Counted from the first letter of the stretch, positions 53,238-61,708 are shown. The stretch is 64,000 nucleotides of DNA from Pelagibius sp040217155 (GCA_040217155.1 JAVJNS010000008.1:1-64000); one strand, 5' to 3'. Notes: generated by a model from the sequence alone, not told the origin. Translations and numbers: made by a program.

Positions 53238-54031
53238 ACTACATCCGCCTCGACTATTGGGATCTCGGCCTGGCGGCGCTGCTGCTGGTCGGCGTGGCGG
53301 CGCTGTCGCTGCTGCTGCAGCTCAGGATCGAGCGCCGCCTGCTGATCGCCGGACTGCGCTGCGCCCTGCAGCTCGCCCTCGTCGGCCTGGTGCTGACCAA
53401 GCTCTTCGAGCTGGTGTCGCCCTGGTGGACCGGCCTCGCCGCCCTGGCCATGGTGCTGTTCGCCGGGCGCGAGATCATGGCCCGCCAGGAACGCGGTTTC
53501 CAAGCCCTCTGGGCTTACGGCATCGGGACCTCGGCGATGCTCATGGCCGCCGCCCTGGTCACCGTCTTCGCGCTGACCACGCAGGTGAAGCCGGAGCCCT
53601 GGTACGACCCGCGCTATGCCCTGCCGCTGCTCGGCATGATCCTCGGCAATACCATGACCGGCATCGCGCTGGGGCTGCAGCGCCTCACCGAAGGCGCCCG
53701 GCAGCAGCGCCCGGGCATCGAGGCGCTGCTCTGCCTCGGCGCCACCCGGCGCACCGCCCTGCTGCCGGTGACGCGTCAGGCGCTGACCACCGCGCTCATG
53801 CCGATCATCAACTCGCTGGCGGCAACCGGCCTGGTCTCCCTGCCCGGCATGATGACCGGCCAGATCCTCGCCGGCGTCGCCCCGCTGGAGGCCGTGAAGT
53901 ACCAGCTCATGATCATGTTCATGATCGCCGGCGGCACCACGCTGGGCGCCGTCACCGCCGTTTTCGCCGGCGTCTACCGCCTGACCGACAACCGCGACCG
54001 CCTGCGGCTGGACCGGCTGGCGGGGGAATAA
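53234..54031 (+). CDS. ABC transporter permease (FetB/YbbM-like)
   Basis: 265 residues with about seven hydrophobic segments. The family motifs GMILGNTMTGIALGLQRL and SLPGMMTGQILAGVAPLEAV mark the UPF0014/FetB permeases. Pairs with the preceding ATPase in an export system, with iron as the likely substrate (known for E. coli FetAB; inferred here). Confidence 0.92.
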   Translation: MNYIRLDYWDLGLAALLLVGVAALSLLLQLRIERRLLIAGLRCALQLALVGLVLTKLFELVSPWWTGLAALAMVLFAGREIMARQERGFQALWAYGIGTSAMLMAAALVTVFALTTQVKPEPWYDPRYALPLLGMILGNTMTGIALGLQRLTEGARQQRPGIEALLCLGATRRTALLPVTRQALTTALMPIINSLAATGLVSLPGMMTGQILAGVAPLEAVKYQLMIMFMIAGGTTLGAVTAVFAGVYRLTDNRDRLRLDRLAGE

Positions 54032-54110
54032 GCTTCGGCTTCGTGCCTCCAGTTGAAACCCTCGTCCAGAGCAGGGCCGAAGGCCCGTCTCGAAGAGCGT
54101 GCCGCGACTC

Positions 54111-54563
54111 CTACCTCTGCAACTTCGCCAGCGCCTTGCGCAGGCCGTCGGGGATCGGCACCGCCGCCATGGTGGCGCGCTCGACGAAGACGTGGACGAA
54201 GCTGCCGAGCGCCGCGGCTTCCTCGCGCCCCTGCTTGAACAGGCCGATCTCGTAGCGCACCGAGCGCTTGCCCAGGTGCGCCACGCGCAGACCCGCTTCG
54301 ACGTCCTCGGGAAAGGCGAGGGCCGCCTTGTAGCTGCAGGCGCTCTCGGCGCAGACCCCGATCACCCTGCCGCCGTGGATGTCGAGCCCGCCTTCGCGGA
54401 TCAGGTAGTCGTTGATCACCGTGTCGAAGTACGAGTAGTAGACGACGTTGTTGACGTGCCCGTACAGGTCGTTGTCCATCCAGCGCGTCGGGATGGTGAG
54501 CATCCGCGGGAAGCGGGCTCTGGTTTCGGCGGCTGGGGTTTCAGTCGTATCGGTCATTGTCAT
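54111..54563 (-). CDS. Hot-dog thioesterase
   Basis: About 150 residues from the ATG at 54563. The motif IPTRWMDNDLYGHVNNVVYY is the 4-hydroxybenzoyl-CoA thioesterase-type signature (Asp with following His-Val-Asn-Asn). It hydrolyses an acyl-CoA; the substrate is unknown. Second gene after the alpha/beta hydrolase, separated from it by 8 bp. Confidence 0.85.
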   Translation of the reverse strand: MTMTDTTETPAAETRARFPRMLTIPTRWMDNDLYGHVNNVVYYSYFDTVINDYLIREGGLDIHGGRVIGVCAESACSYKAALAFPEDVEAGLRVAHLGKRSVRYEIGLFKQGREEAAALGSFVHVFVERATMAAVPIPDGLRKALAKLQR

Positions 54564-54571
54564 CCGGGCAT

Positions 54572-55360
54572 CTAGAGAACGGTCATCAGCGCATCGAGCA
54601 CTTCGTCGGGCTTTTCGGCGAGCATCATGTGGCCGCAACCCGGGATCAGCACGGTCTGCGCGCCGGGGATCGCGGCGGCCAGTTTCGCGCCGGCCTTGGC
54701 GGGCGTCATCTTGTCCTCGGTTCCCATCACCACCAGCGCCGGGCAGGCGACCCTGGCGGCGGAGACCATGCCGTCGGCGTAGGCGTTGCAGGCGGCGAGA
54801 TCGGCGTGCAGGACGCCGGGCCGGATGCGTTCCAGCAGGCGCTCGCCGCCGCCCATCAGCCAGGATCCCGGCACCTTGGCGCCGCCGAGATGGCCGTTCG
54901 GCCCGAAGCCCCAGGAGGTCATGAGGTCGAAGGCTGTATGGTCGTTGGCTTCGGCCGCCGCCAGCAGGTCGGGGTGCACCGGCATCTTCGGCGCCGCGCC
55001 CAGCAGGGCCACCGCCCTGGCGCGCGCCGCAGGGCGCCCGGCCGCTTCCAGCGCGACCAGCGCCCCCATGGAATGCCCGACCAGCGCCGCCGTCTCCGCG
55101 CCGACCGCGTCCAGCAGCCTGGCCACCCAGTCGGCCAACTCGGCGATCGACGTCAGCGGCGCGCCCTCGGACCGGCCATGCCCCGGCAGGTCGACGGCCA
55201 GCACCGCGCGGTCGCGATGCGCGAAGTAGCGCGCCGGCAGGGCCCAGACCGTGTGGTCCAGACCGGCGCCGTGCAGAAACACGACAAGGGGAAGGTCGGG
55301 ATCGAAGGCGCGCCCGCCGGTGGCGGCATGGACGCGCTGTCCCGCGACCGTCAGCTCCAT
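54572..55360 (-). CDS. Alpha/beta-fold hydrolase
   Basis: 262 residues. Oxyanion segment LVVFLHGAGLDHTVW, nucleophile elbow ALVGHSMGALVAL (Ser), a late Asp segment (VVMGTEDKMTPAKAG) and a C-terminal His (IPGCGHMMLAEKP) complete the triad. It could be an esterase or ester/lactone hydrolase. It lies 7 bp after the metY-type gene, so the two may be one transcript. Confidence 0.9.
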   Translation of the reverse strand: MELTVAGQRVHAATGGRAFDPDLPLVVFLHGAGLDHTVWALPARYFAHRDRAVLAVDLPGHGRSEGAPLTSIAELADWVARLLDAVGAETAALVGHSMGALVALEAAGRPAARARAVALLGAAPKMPVHPDLLAAAEANDHTAFDLMTSWGFGPNGHLGGAKVPGSWLMGGGERLLERIRPGVLHADLAACNAYADGMVSAARVACPALVVMGTEDKMTPAKAGAKLAAAIPGAQTVLIPGCGHMMLAEKPDEVLDALMTVL

Positions 55361-55367
55361 GGCGCGG

Positions 55368-56663
55368 TCAGTCCTTCTGCGAGGCGCGCAGGGCCTGGCG
55401 CAGGTCGGCGACGATGTCCTCGGCGTCCTCCAGACCCACCGACAGGCGGACCATGTCCTCGCCGACGCCGGCCGCCTGGAGCTGCGCCGCCGTCATCTGC
55501 TGATGCGTGGTGCTGGCCGGATGGATCACCAGGGTCTTGGCGTCGCCGACATTGGCGAGGTGAGACGACAGTTTGCAGGCCTCGATGAACTTCGCCCCGG
55601 CGGCGCGGCCGCCCTTCACGCCGAACGAGACGATGGAGCCGCAGCCCCTGGGCATGAGCTTGCGCCCCAGGGCATGGTCGGGATGCTCCGGCAGGTCCGG
55701 GTGCAGCACCCAGGTCACCGCGCCCTCGCCCTGCAGCGCGTCCAGCACCTTCAGGGTATTGGCCATGTGCCGCTCCATGCGCAGCGGCAGGGTCTCGATA
55801 CCCTGCAGGATGTAGAAGGCGTTCTGCGGCGCCATGGTGGCGCCGAAATCGCGCAGGCCCTCGCTGCGCGCCCGCATGGCGAAAGCCTGCGGCCCGAACT
55901 CCTCGGCGAAGTCGATGCCGTGATAGCCCTCGTAGGGCTCGGTCAGGGTGTCGAACTTGCCGCTGGCCTCCCAGTCGAAGCGGCCGCCGTCGACCAGCAG
56001 GCCGCCCAGCGCCAGGCCGTGGCCGCCGAGCCACTTGGTGGCCGAATGCAGCACCAGGTCGGCGCCCAGTTCGATGGGGCGGCACAGCCAGGGCGTCGCG
56101 AAGGTGCTGTCGATCATCAGCGGCAGACCGGCGGCATGGGCGACCTCGGCCACCGCCGGTATGTCCAGAACTTCGAGCCGCGGATTGCCGAGCCCCTCGC
56201 CGTAGAGCAGCCGCGTCTCCGGCCGGATGGCGTCGCGAAAGGCGCCGATGTCGCGCGGGTCGACGAAGGTCGTGGTGATGCCGAAGCGCGGCAGGGTATG
56301 GGTGAAGAGGTTGATCGAGCCGCCGTAGAGCGACCGCGAGGCCACGATATGCCCGCCCTGGCCCATCAGGGTGACGATGGCCAGGTGCAGCGCGGCGTGA
56401 CCGGAGGCCGTGCCGATGGCGGCGACCCCCAATTCCAGCGCCGCGATGCGCTCCTCCAGCACCGCCACCGTGGGATTGGAGATACGGGAGTAGATGTGGC
56501 CGGCGCGTTCGAGATTGAACAGCGCCGCGGCCTGATCGCTATCGCGGAACACGTAGGAGGTGGTCTGATAGATCGGCACCGCCCGGGCGCCGGTCACCGG
56601 GTCAGGCTGCTGGCCGGCGTGCAGCGACAGGGTGTCGAACTTGAGGAATTTCGGATCCGCCAC
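55368..56663 (-). CDS. O-acetyl/O-succinylhomoserine sulfhydrylase-type enzyme
   Basis: 431 residues, Cys/Met-metabolism PLP family. N-terminal GARAVPIYQTTSYVF, AIGTASGHAALHLAIV, the PLP-lysine region VLHSATKWLGGHGLALGG and the late SSHLANVGDAKTLVIHPAST are diagnostic. The length (~430) and this last motif favour O-acetylhomoserine sulfhydrylase (MetY), but O-succinylhomoserine sulfhydrylase (MetZ) is possible. It forms homocysteine for methionine synthesis. First gene of a leftward unit with the hydrolase and thioesterase. Confidence 0.93.
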   Translation of the reverse strand: MADPKFLKFDTLSLHAGQQPDPVTGARAVPIYQTTSYVFRDSDQAAALFNLERAGHIYSRISNPTVAVLEERIAALELGVAAIGTASGHAALHLAIVTLMGQGGHIVASRSLYGGSINLFTHTLPRFGITTTFVDPRDIGAFRDAIRPETRLLYGEGLGNPRLEVLDIPAVAEVAHAAGLPLMIDSTFATPWLCRPIELGADLVLHSATKWLGGHGLALGGLLVDGGRFDWEASGKFDTLTEPYEGYHGIDFAEEFGPQAFAMRARSEGLRDFGATMAPQNAFYILQGIETLPLRMERHMANTLKVLDALQGEGAVTWVLHPDLPEHPDHALGRKLMPRGCGSIVSFGVKGGRAAGAKFIEACKLSSHLANVGDAKTLVIHPASTTHQQMTAAQLQAAGVGEDMVRLSVGLEDAEDIVADLRQALRASQKD

Positions 56664-56844
56664 GTGCCCCCTCCTGTTTGCGCCTCGCGGGCCTCGGTTC
56701 GGCCCCCGGCCCCACTATGCCCTGCGCCAAAGCGCCCGACAATTCAGGAGCATAAGGGCGGCCCGCCGAAATTGCCGGCCCCGGGCGCAAATATTACCTT
56801 GGGGGTTTACTTTAGAAAAAATCTAAAAGGAGTCTGAATAGCGG

Positions 56845-56865
56845 GGGGCACAAGAATATGTCCCC
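56845..56865. repeat. Short hairpin (REP-like)
   Basis: GGGGCACA at 56845-56852 can pair with TGTCCCC at 56859-56865 (one bulged C) around a 6-nt loop. The sequence resembles the GGGGACATATTCT type tracts found near IS200-like transposase or REP elements. That resemblance is from memory and low confidence. Confidence 0.5.
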
Positions 56866-56874
56866 AAAATTGAA

Positions 56875-56910
56875 GGAGGGCCTTCGATCCTTTTGGATCG
56901 TGGCCCCTCC
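56875..56910. repeat. Long hairpin next to the REP-like repeat
   Basis: GGAGGGCC at 56875-56882 pairs with GGCCCCTCC at 56902-56910, with an inner CGATCC/GGATCG stem and a TTTT loop. The tail is only weakly T-rich, so it is either a terminator or part of a repeat. Confidence 0.7.
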
Positions 56911-57098
56911 CCTTGTTTAAGTCCTGCCCTGTCAACTTGCCTGGGCCGAACAGTAACAGCGTCGCCCGGGCGGTCAAGTGGAGAATCGTTAATACCGGTC
57001 GAAGCCATTAGGATCGTTGAATTCTGGGCCCCTCAGGGTGACCTGGGGGGCGCGACCGGCGCCGCATGTCCCGCCGAATATTTCAATGTAGAGACATC

Positions 57099-57107
57099 TG
57101 TGGATAA
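57099..57107 (-). promoter_or_regulatory. DnaA-box-like site
   Basis: TGTGGATAA is the exact complement of the DnaA consensus TTATCCACA. Only one copy is seen, so it does not by itself argue for an origin. Confidence 0.5.
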
Positions 57108-57116
57108 CTCTGGGCG

Positions 57117-57148
57117 CAAAAGAAAAAACCGCCGGGCGGACCCGGCGG
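57117..57148 (-). terminator. Strong rho-independent terminator of a candidate small RNA
   Basis: On the minus strand the CCGCCGGG and CCCGGCGG arms (57129-57136, 57141-57148) form an 8-bp stem with a TCCG loop, followed by TTTTTTCTTTT. No annotated gene on this strand ends here. Confidence 0.8.
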
Positions 57149-57245
57149 CAAGTTTAACAGGGAGGCGTTACAAGGAACGGATAAACATCCGATAGACGGT
57201 CGGGAGGACCCGGGGAGGGCTCACCGAGCCGTCTGTGTCTAAAAT
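57117..57245 (-). ncRNA. Candidate small RNA with CU-rich loops
   Basis: About 125 nt ending at the terminator above. The middle has an outer stem AGACGG/CCGTCT (57194-57199 with 57229-57234). It encloses a GGCTC/GAGCC hairpin and a GGTC/GACC hairpin whose loop on the minus strand is CTCCC, plus a CCCTCCCC stretch. Such exposed CU-rich loops are typical of alphaproteobacterial small RNAs that pair with ribosome sites. The palindrome GTCTAAAATTAGAC (57237-57250) and AT-rich DNA upstream could hold the promoter. There is no match to a named family. Confidence 0.55.
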
Positions 57246-57596
57246 TAGACTTAAACCCCTAAAAAATGGTTAACAAGAAACTCAATACACGAATCGGCGT
57301 GAAAAAAATCTAAGCCTTTGTTTTCTTTATTGGCCGGCAACGCCGCCAACACCCAACTACGGCTGCACTACGGCCGCCCGCAGCGGGGTTTCGCTTGCGC
57401 TGCGCCAAAGATCAACCTGGGAACGGGATCGGCGCGCTTTGGCGGGTTTCGTTTTGCGGCCTTTGCCCGGGCGCGAACGCGCTCTATCGTTGCCGCCCGG
57501 ACGGCGCTCCACCGGGCCGGCGCCGCGGATCGATTTTTTTTTTGTTTTCACCGCCGCCAGGCCCCGCGGCGATGACGCCATCCGAAGAGCACAGTC

Positions 57597-59048
57597 TTGG
57601 TCACTATCGAACTTACGCCGGTCGCCCGTGTCCTGGGAATGATGCTCTGCGGCCTGGCCGGCGTGATGCTGGTTCCAGCCGCCGTCGATGCCGCTTTCGC
57701 CAATCCGGACTGGCGCGCCTTCGTCGAGGCGGCGGCCGTCACCGGCTTTGTCGGCGGCGCCGTCGTCCTGGCTACCCAACACGGCGGCGCCTTCGCGCTG
57801 AGCCTGCGCCAGGCCTTCGTTCTGACGGTGGCCTGCTGGCTGACGGTTACCGCCTTCTCCGCCCTGCCCTTCCTCGGCCTCGGCCTCAACTACACGGACG
57901 CCTTTTTCGAGACGATCTCCGGCATCACCACCACCGGGTCGACGGTCATCACCGGGCTCGACGCCGTGCCGCCGGGCATGCTGTTGTGGCGCTCCCTGCT
58001 GCAATGGATCGGCGGACTCGGCATCATCGTCATGGCCATCGTCATCCTGCCGTTCCTGCGTGTCGGCGGCATGCAGCTGTTCCAGACGGAGAGCTCGGAG
58101 CGCTCGGAAAAGGTCGTGCCCAGCGCCTTTCACCTGTCGGCCTGGATCGTAACCCTCTATGTGATCCTGACCCTGCTCTGCGCGCTGTTGTACGGCCTGT
58201 CGGAGATGTCGGCCTTCGATGCCGTCAACCATGCCATGACGACCCTGTCGACCGGCGGCTACTCGACCCACGACGCCTCCTTCGCCTATTTTCGCGATCC
58301 CGTGACCCAATGGACCGGCACCCTGTTCATGCTGGCCGGGGCGCTGCCCTTCGTCGTCTACATCCGTTTTGTGAAGGGCCAGGGCGCCGCCTTCTGGCGG
58401 GATCCTCAGGTTCGCGGCCTCGTCGGCTTTCTCGCCGCGGCCAGCGTCGCCATGGCGTTGTGGCTGTGGCAGACCCGGGACATCGCCTTCGCCGAGGCCT
58501 TGCGGCTGGCCGCCTTCAACATCACTTCCGTGGTGACCACGACCGGCTTCGCCAGCGACGACTACGGCGCCTGGGGGGCTCTGGCGGTGAGTGCCTTCTT
58601 CATTCTCACCTTCGTCGGCGGCTGCACCGGTTCAACTTCCGGTGCCATCAAGATCTACCGCCACCAGATCCTCTGGATCGTCGTGCGCAGCCAGCTCCTG
58701 CGCCTGGTCAGCCCGCGGCGTGTGGTGATCCTGCGCTACGGCACCCGCACCGTTCCCGCCGACGTGCCGGCCTCGGTTTTGGCTTTCGTCGCCGTCTTCA
58801 TGGCGACGGTGGCCGGTTTCACCATCGTCCTGGCCGGACTTGGCCTGGACCTGCAGACCGCGCTCTCGGCCAGCGCGACGGCGATCGCCAACGTCGGCCC
58901 GGGCCTCGGGCCGATCGTCGGCCCCTCCGGCAACTTCGCCACCCTGCCGGATGCCGCCAAGTGGATCCTGTCGGCCGCCATGCTCCTGGGACGCTTGGAG
59001 ATCTTCAGCGTGCTGATCCTCTTCGACCCGCAATTCTGGCGCACCTGA
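57597..59048 (+). CDS. trkH: TrkH-type potassium uptake protein
   Basis: About 483 residues from the TTG at 57597; an ATG at 57636 is an alternative. Multi-pass protein with four pore-loop repeats. The selectivity-filter-type glycines appear in SGITTTGSTVITG, TLSTGGYSTHDASF, VVTTTGFASDDYG and ANVGPGLGPIVG. The signature LLQWIGGLGIIVMAIVIL is present. It takes up K+ with TrkA, which is not in the window. Confidence 0.92.
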   Translation: MVTIELTPVARVLGMMLCGLAGVMLVPAAVDAAFANPDWRAFVEAAAVTGFVGGAVVLATQHGGAFALSLRQAFVLTVACWLTVTAFSALPFLGLGLNYTDAFFETISGITTTGSTVITGLDAVPPGMLLWRSLLQWIGGLGIIVMAIVILPFLRVGGMQLFQTESSERSEKVVPSAFHLSAWIVTLYVILTLLCALLYGLSEMSAFDAVNHAMTTLSTGGYSTHDASFAYFRDPVTQWTGTLFMLAGALPFVVYIRFVKGQGAAFWRDPQVRGLVGFLAAASVAMALWLWQTRDIAFAEALRLAAFNITSVVTTTGFASDDYGAWGALAVSAFFILTFVGGCTGSTSGAIKIYRHQILWIVVRSQLLRLVSPRRVVILRYGTRTVPADVPASVLAFVAVFMATVAGFTIVLAGLGLDLQTALSASATAIANVGPGLGPIVGPSGNFATLPDAAKWILSAAMLLGRLEIFSVLILFDPQFWRT

Positions 59049-59123
59049 ACCCGCCACCTGCCTTGGGCGCTCCCGCTATCCGCAATCGGTGCGCTGCGTT
59101 GGCAGCCGGCAAGCCAAAGGGAC

Positions 59124-59153
59124 GGCGGCGATTTTCGATCGAAAATCGCCGCC
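59124..59153. repeat. 30-bp perfect palindrome
   Basis: The two 15-bp halves (59124-59138 and 59139-59153) are exact reverse complements with no loop, centred on TCGA. It lies 76 bp downstream of trkH and 126 bp before the peroxiredoxin gene. There is no T-tail, so it is not a standard terminator. It could extrude a cruciform or bind a dimer. Confidence 0.9.
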
Positions 59154-59186
59154 TCGGGGCTTGATTCTGCACTGCGGCATCATATA

Positions 59187-59203
59187 TTGGAATAGTTCCA
59201 ATT
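59187..59203. promoter_or_regulatory. Palindromic operator candidate upstream of the peroxiredoxin gene
   Basis: Inverted repeat TTGGAA-TAG-TTCCAA with flanking A/T, about 75 bp upstream of the start. The form (A/T-rich 6-3-6) resembles sites of Fur-family or Rrf2-type redox/iron regulators such as Irr. The regulator cannot be named from sequence. Confidence 0.5.
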
Positions 59204-59278
59204 AACAGCGCTTGCTGTACTGAAACCGGGCCCTGATGGGGCTCAAGTCCAATTTCGCATCTGCGAGGAGACTACCTG

Positions 59279-59836
59279 ATGATTGGCCGAAACCTTCCCC
59301 AAGCCACCTTCCGCACCCGCGTCCGCGACGACTCCATCGGCGGCGACAATCCCTTCAAATGGGAAACCAGGACCACCGACGACTACTTCAAGGGCAAGCG
59401 GGTCGTGCTCTTCTCCCTGCCCGGCGCCTTCACGCCGACCTGCTCGACCTATCAGCTGCCGGACTTCGACAAGCTGTCCGGCGACTTCAAGGCCAAGGGC
59501 ATCGACGAGATCTACTGCCTCTCGGTCAACGACGCCTTCGTGATGAACGCCTGGGGCAAGCAGCAGGGCCTGAAGAACATCAAGCTGATTCCCGACGGCT
59601 CCGGCGAGTTCACCCGCAAGATGGGCATGCTGGTGTGCAAGGACAACCTGGGATTCGGCATGCGCTCCTGGCGCTATGCCGCCGTCGTCGACGACGGCGT
59701 GGTCAAGGCCTGGTTCGAGGAGCCCGGCTTCTCCGACAACTGCGAGACCGATCCCTACGGCGAGTCCTCGCCGCAGAACATTCTCGAGAAGCTGACCGAC
59801 GCGGTCTTCGCCGACGACGAGACCAAGGCCGCCTGA
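59279..59836 (+). CDS. Peroxiredoxin (Prx5/hybrid type)
   Basis: 185 residues. Active-site motif PGAFTPTCSTYQLPDF with the peroxidatic Cys in the Prx5 context, plus a second Cys near residue 122 (MLVCKDNLG). It reduces peroxides. There is no fused glutaredoxin domain. Preceded by a good RBS (GAGGAG) and the palindromic operator; ends at a terminator. Confidence 0.95.
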   Translation: MIGRNLPQATFRTRVRDDSIGGDNPFKWETRTTDDYFKGKRVVLFSLPGAFTPTCSTYQLPDFDKLSGDFKAKGIDEIYCLSVNDAFVMNAWGKQQGLKNIKLIPDGSGEFTRKMGMLVCKDNLGFGMRSWRYAAVVDDGVVKAWFEEPGFSDNCETDPYGESSPQNILEKLTDAVFADDETKAA

Positions 59837-59863
59837 CACGGCACGGCGTCAAGCTGACGGACA

Positions 59864-59893
59864 AACGGCCCGCTTTCCGGCGGGCCGTTTTTC
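59864..59893 (+). terminator. Terminator after the peroxiredoxin gene
   Basis: AACGGCCCGC and GCGGGCCGTT arms with a short loop, followed by TTT. It may also serve the convergent gene on the other strand. Confidence 0.85.
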
Positions 59894-59944
59894 GTTGCGC
59901 CATGGGGCGCCATAGCACGACATGGAACGGCATGGCGCAGCGCG

Positions 59945-60727
59945 CTACTGGGCCATCCAGCCGCCGTCGATAGAGAGCGGCGCGCCGGTGATCTGTTCGG
60001 CCGCGGCGGAACAGAGGAACACCGCCAGGCCGCCGATCTGCTGCGGTGTCGAGAACTCCTTGGACGGCGTCTTCTCAGCCACCAGTTCAAGCTTCTCCTC
60101 GTCGTAGCTCTTGCCGGACTCGGCGGCGCGGTCCTCGATCTGCTTTTTCACCAGGGGCGTCAGCACCCAACCCGGGCAGATGGCGTTGCAGGTGATGCCG
60201 CTGCCGCCGGTCTCCAAGGCCGTCACCTTGGTCAGGCCGACGATGCCGTGCTTGGCGGCCACATAGGCGGCCTTGTGGGGCGACGCCGCGAGGCCGTGCG
60301 CCGAGGCGATGTTGATGACCCGCCCCCAGCCTCTTTCGCGCATCCCCGGCAGCGCCGCCTTGGTGCTGTGAAAGGCCGAGGAAAGGTTGATGGCGATGAC
60401 CGCGTCCCAGCGATCGTCCGGAAACTCCTCGATCGGCGCGACATACTGTATGCCGGCGTTGTTGACCAGGATGTCGACGGCGCCGAACTGCGCCTCGGCG
60501 TCCTTCACCATGCGGGCGATCTCCGCCGGCTTGGTCATGTCGGCACCGTCATAACTGACCGTCACGCCATTCTTTTGGGCGATTTCCGCGCGCAGGGCCT
60601 CGATGGCCGCGGCCTCGCCAAAGCCGTTCAGCACGATGTTGGCGCCCTCGGCGGCCAGCGCCTCGGCAATGCCCTGGCCGATACCGCTGGTCGAGCCGGT
60701 GACCAGCGCGGTCTTACCTTTCAACAT
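59945..60727 (-). CDS. 3-hydroxybutyrate dehydrogenase
   Basis: 260 residues, classical short-chain dehydrogenase. NAD motif TGSTSGIGQGIAEALA, NNAG, catalytic Ser and Tyr-x-x-x-Lys (IASAHGLAASPHKAAYVAAKHG) and CNAICPGWVLTPLVKKQI, which is typical of this enzyme. It oxidises 3-hydroxybutyrate, the breakdown product of PHB stores. It precedes the AEC carrier by about 45 bp in the same direction as the AEC gene upstream. Confidence 0.95.
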   Translation of the reverse strand: MLKGKTALVTGSTSGIGQGIAEALAAEGANIVLNGFGEAAAIEALRAEIAQKNGVTVSYDGADMTKPAEIARMVKDAEAQFGAVDILVNNAGIQYVAPIEEFPDDRWDAVIAINLSSAFHSTKAALPGMRERGWGRVINIASAHGLAASPHKAAYVAAKHGIVGLTKVTALETGGSGITCNAICPGWVLTPLVKKQIEDRAAESGKSYDEEKLELVAEKTPSKEFSTPQQIGGLAVFLCSAAAEQITGAPLSIDGGWMAQ

Positions 60728-60772
60728 AATCTCCGTCCTTTGAAAATAGGAATGCCCCTAGTAGAAAAGTCG

Positions 60773-61708
60773 CTACAGCGCCGGTTTCAAGGCCGCGAGC
60801 AGGAACGACAGCGTCACCACCGAGATGGCGGTCGAGATCAGCACCGCGGAAGCCGAGCGGCCGAGATAGGTATCGTATTGCCGGGCCATGATGAAGACGT
60901 TGGCGCCGACCGGGCAGGCCGCCGTCAGAATCGCCACCGCGGCGGCCAGCGGCGGCAGGTCGAAGACGTAGAAGGCCAGCAGCGCCATGACCGCCGGGTG
61001 CACCAGCAGTTTCATCGCCACGATGGCGAGGGTTTCCTTGAGATCGCCGTGGATCTCGAAAGCGGTCAGCGAGGCGCCGAGGGCAAAGAGCGCACAGGGC
61101 GCCGCGGCGCCGCCGAGCAGCGTGAGAAAGCGCTCCGCCGCGCCCGGCACGGCAAGCCCGGTCTGGCCATAGGCGATGCCGGCCAGCAGCGCCAGGATGA
61201 TCGGATTGAACGCCAGGGAGCGCAGCGTATTGCCCGCCAGGCGGCGCCAGCCGTGCCCGCCACCGAGCCCGATTTCGATCAGCACCGTGATCACCGGAAA
61301 GATCAGGATGGTGTGGAAGGTGATGATCAGCATGAGATGCCGGCCGCCGGCCTCGCCCAGGATCGTGAAGATCAGCGGAATGGCGAGCAGCACAGTGTTG
61401 GAAAAGACCGCCCCCATGCCGAACAGCGCCCGCTCGGCCGGGCCGCTGCGAAAGGCCAGGCGGGCGATCGGCAGCGCCAGCAGGAAGGTCGCCAGAACGG
61501 CGCCGAAGTAGGCGCCGACGATGGAGAACTCGATCGGCCCCAGGCCACGCGCCATGGCGCGGAACAGCAGCGCCGGAATGGCGAAGTAGAACACGAAGGT
61601 ATTGAGGCCCTTGATCGCCTCTTCGCTCATCCAGCCTTTGCGCCCGACGACATAGCCGCAGAGCACGAGGCCGAAAATCGGCAGCACCGTCTCGAGAATG
61701 GAAAGCAT
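60773..61708 (-). CDS. AEC (auxin efflux carrier) family transporter
   Basis: 311 residues with about ten membrane helices. The central and C-terminal helices show GAVFSNTVLLAIPLIFTILG and AACPVGANVFIMARQYDTYL motifs of AEC permeases. Substrates in bacteria include organic and amino acids; here it is unknown. Just upstream of the 3-hydroxybutyrate dehydrogenase gene on the same strand, so a link to that substrate is possible. Confidence 0.9.
   Translation of the reverse strand: MLSILETVLPIFGLVLCGYVVGRKGWMSEEAIKGLNTFVFYFAIPALLFRAMARGLGPIEFSIVGAYFGAVLATFLLALPIARLAFRSGPAERALFGMGAVFSNTVLLAIPLIFTILGEAGGRHLMLIITFHTILIFPVITVLIEIGLGGGHGWRRLAGNTLRSLAFNPIILALLAGIAYGQTGLAVPGAAERFLTLLGGAAAPCALFALGASLTAFEIHGDLKETLAIVAMKLLVHPAVMALLAFYVFDLPPLAAAVAILTAACPVGANVFIMARQYDTYLGRSASAVLISTAISVVTLSFLLAALKPAL

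Larger units (their letters stand above)
56664..57596. other. Large intergenic region (933 bp) between metY-like and trkH genes
   Basis: It holds the leader of the metY-type gene, two adjacent hairpins, one DnaA-box-like site (57099-57107), a candidate small RNA on the minus strand, AT-rich tracts at about 57240-57320 and a run of ten T residues near 57533. No convincing protein gene was found. Confidence 0.6.

Noticed and set aside
56664..56840. SAM-II riboswitch upstream of the metY-type gene
   Set aside because: The gene context fits, and GGTAATATTTG-like sequence occurs, but I could not find the GCUAAA pseudoknot strand at the expected place. A covariance scan would settle it.
57099..57350. 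Replication origin
   Set aside because: There is one DnaA box and AT-rich DNA, but no box cluster and no origin-associated genes.
57318..57575. 85-residue open frame upstream of trkH
   Set aside because: Arg/Ala/Phe-skewed composition, no ribosome site and it runs over a T10 tract; probably non-coding.
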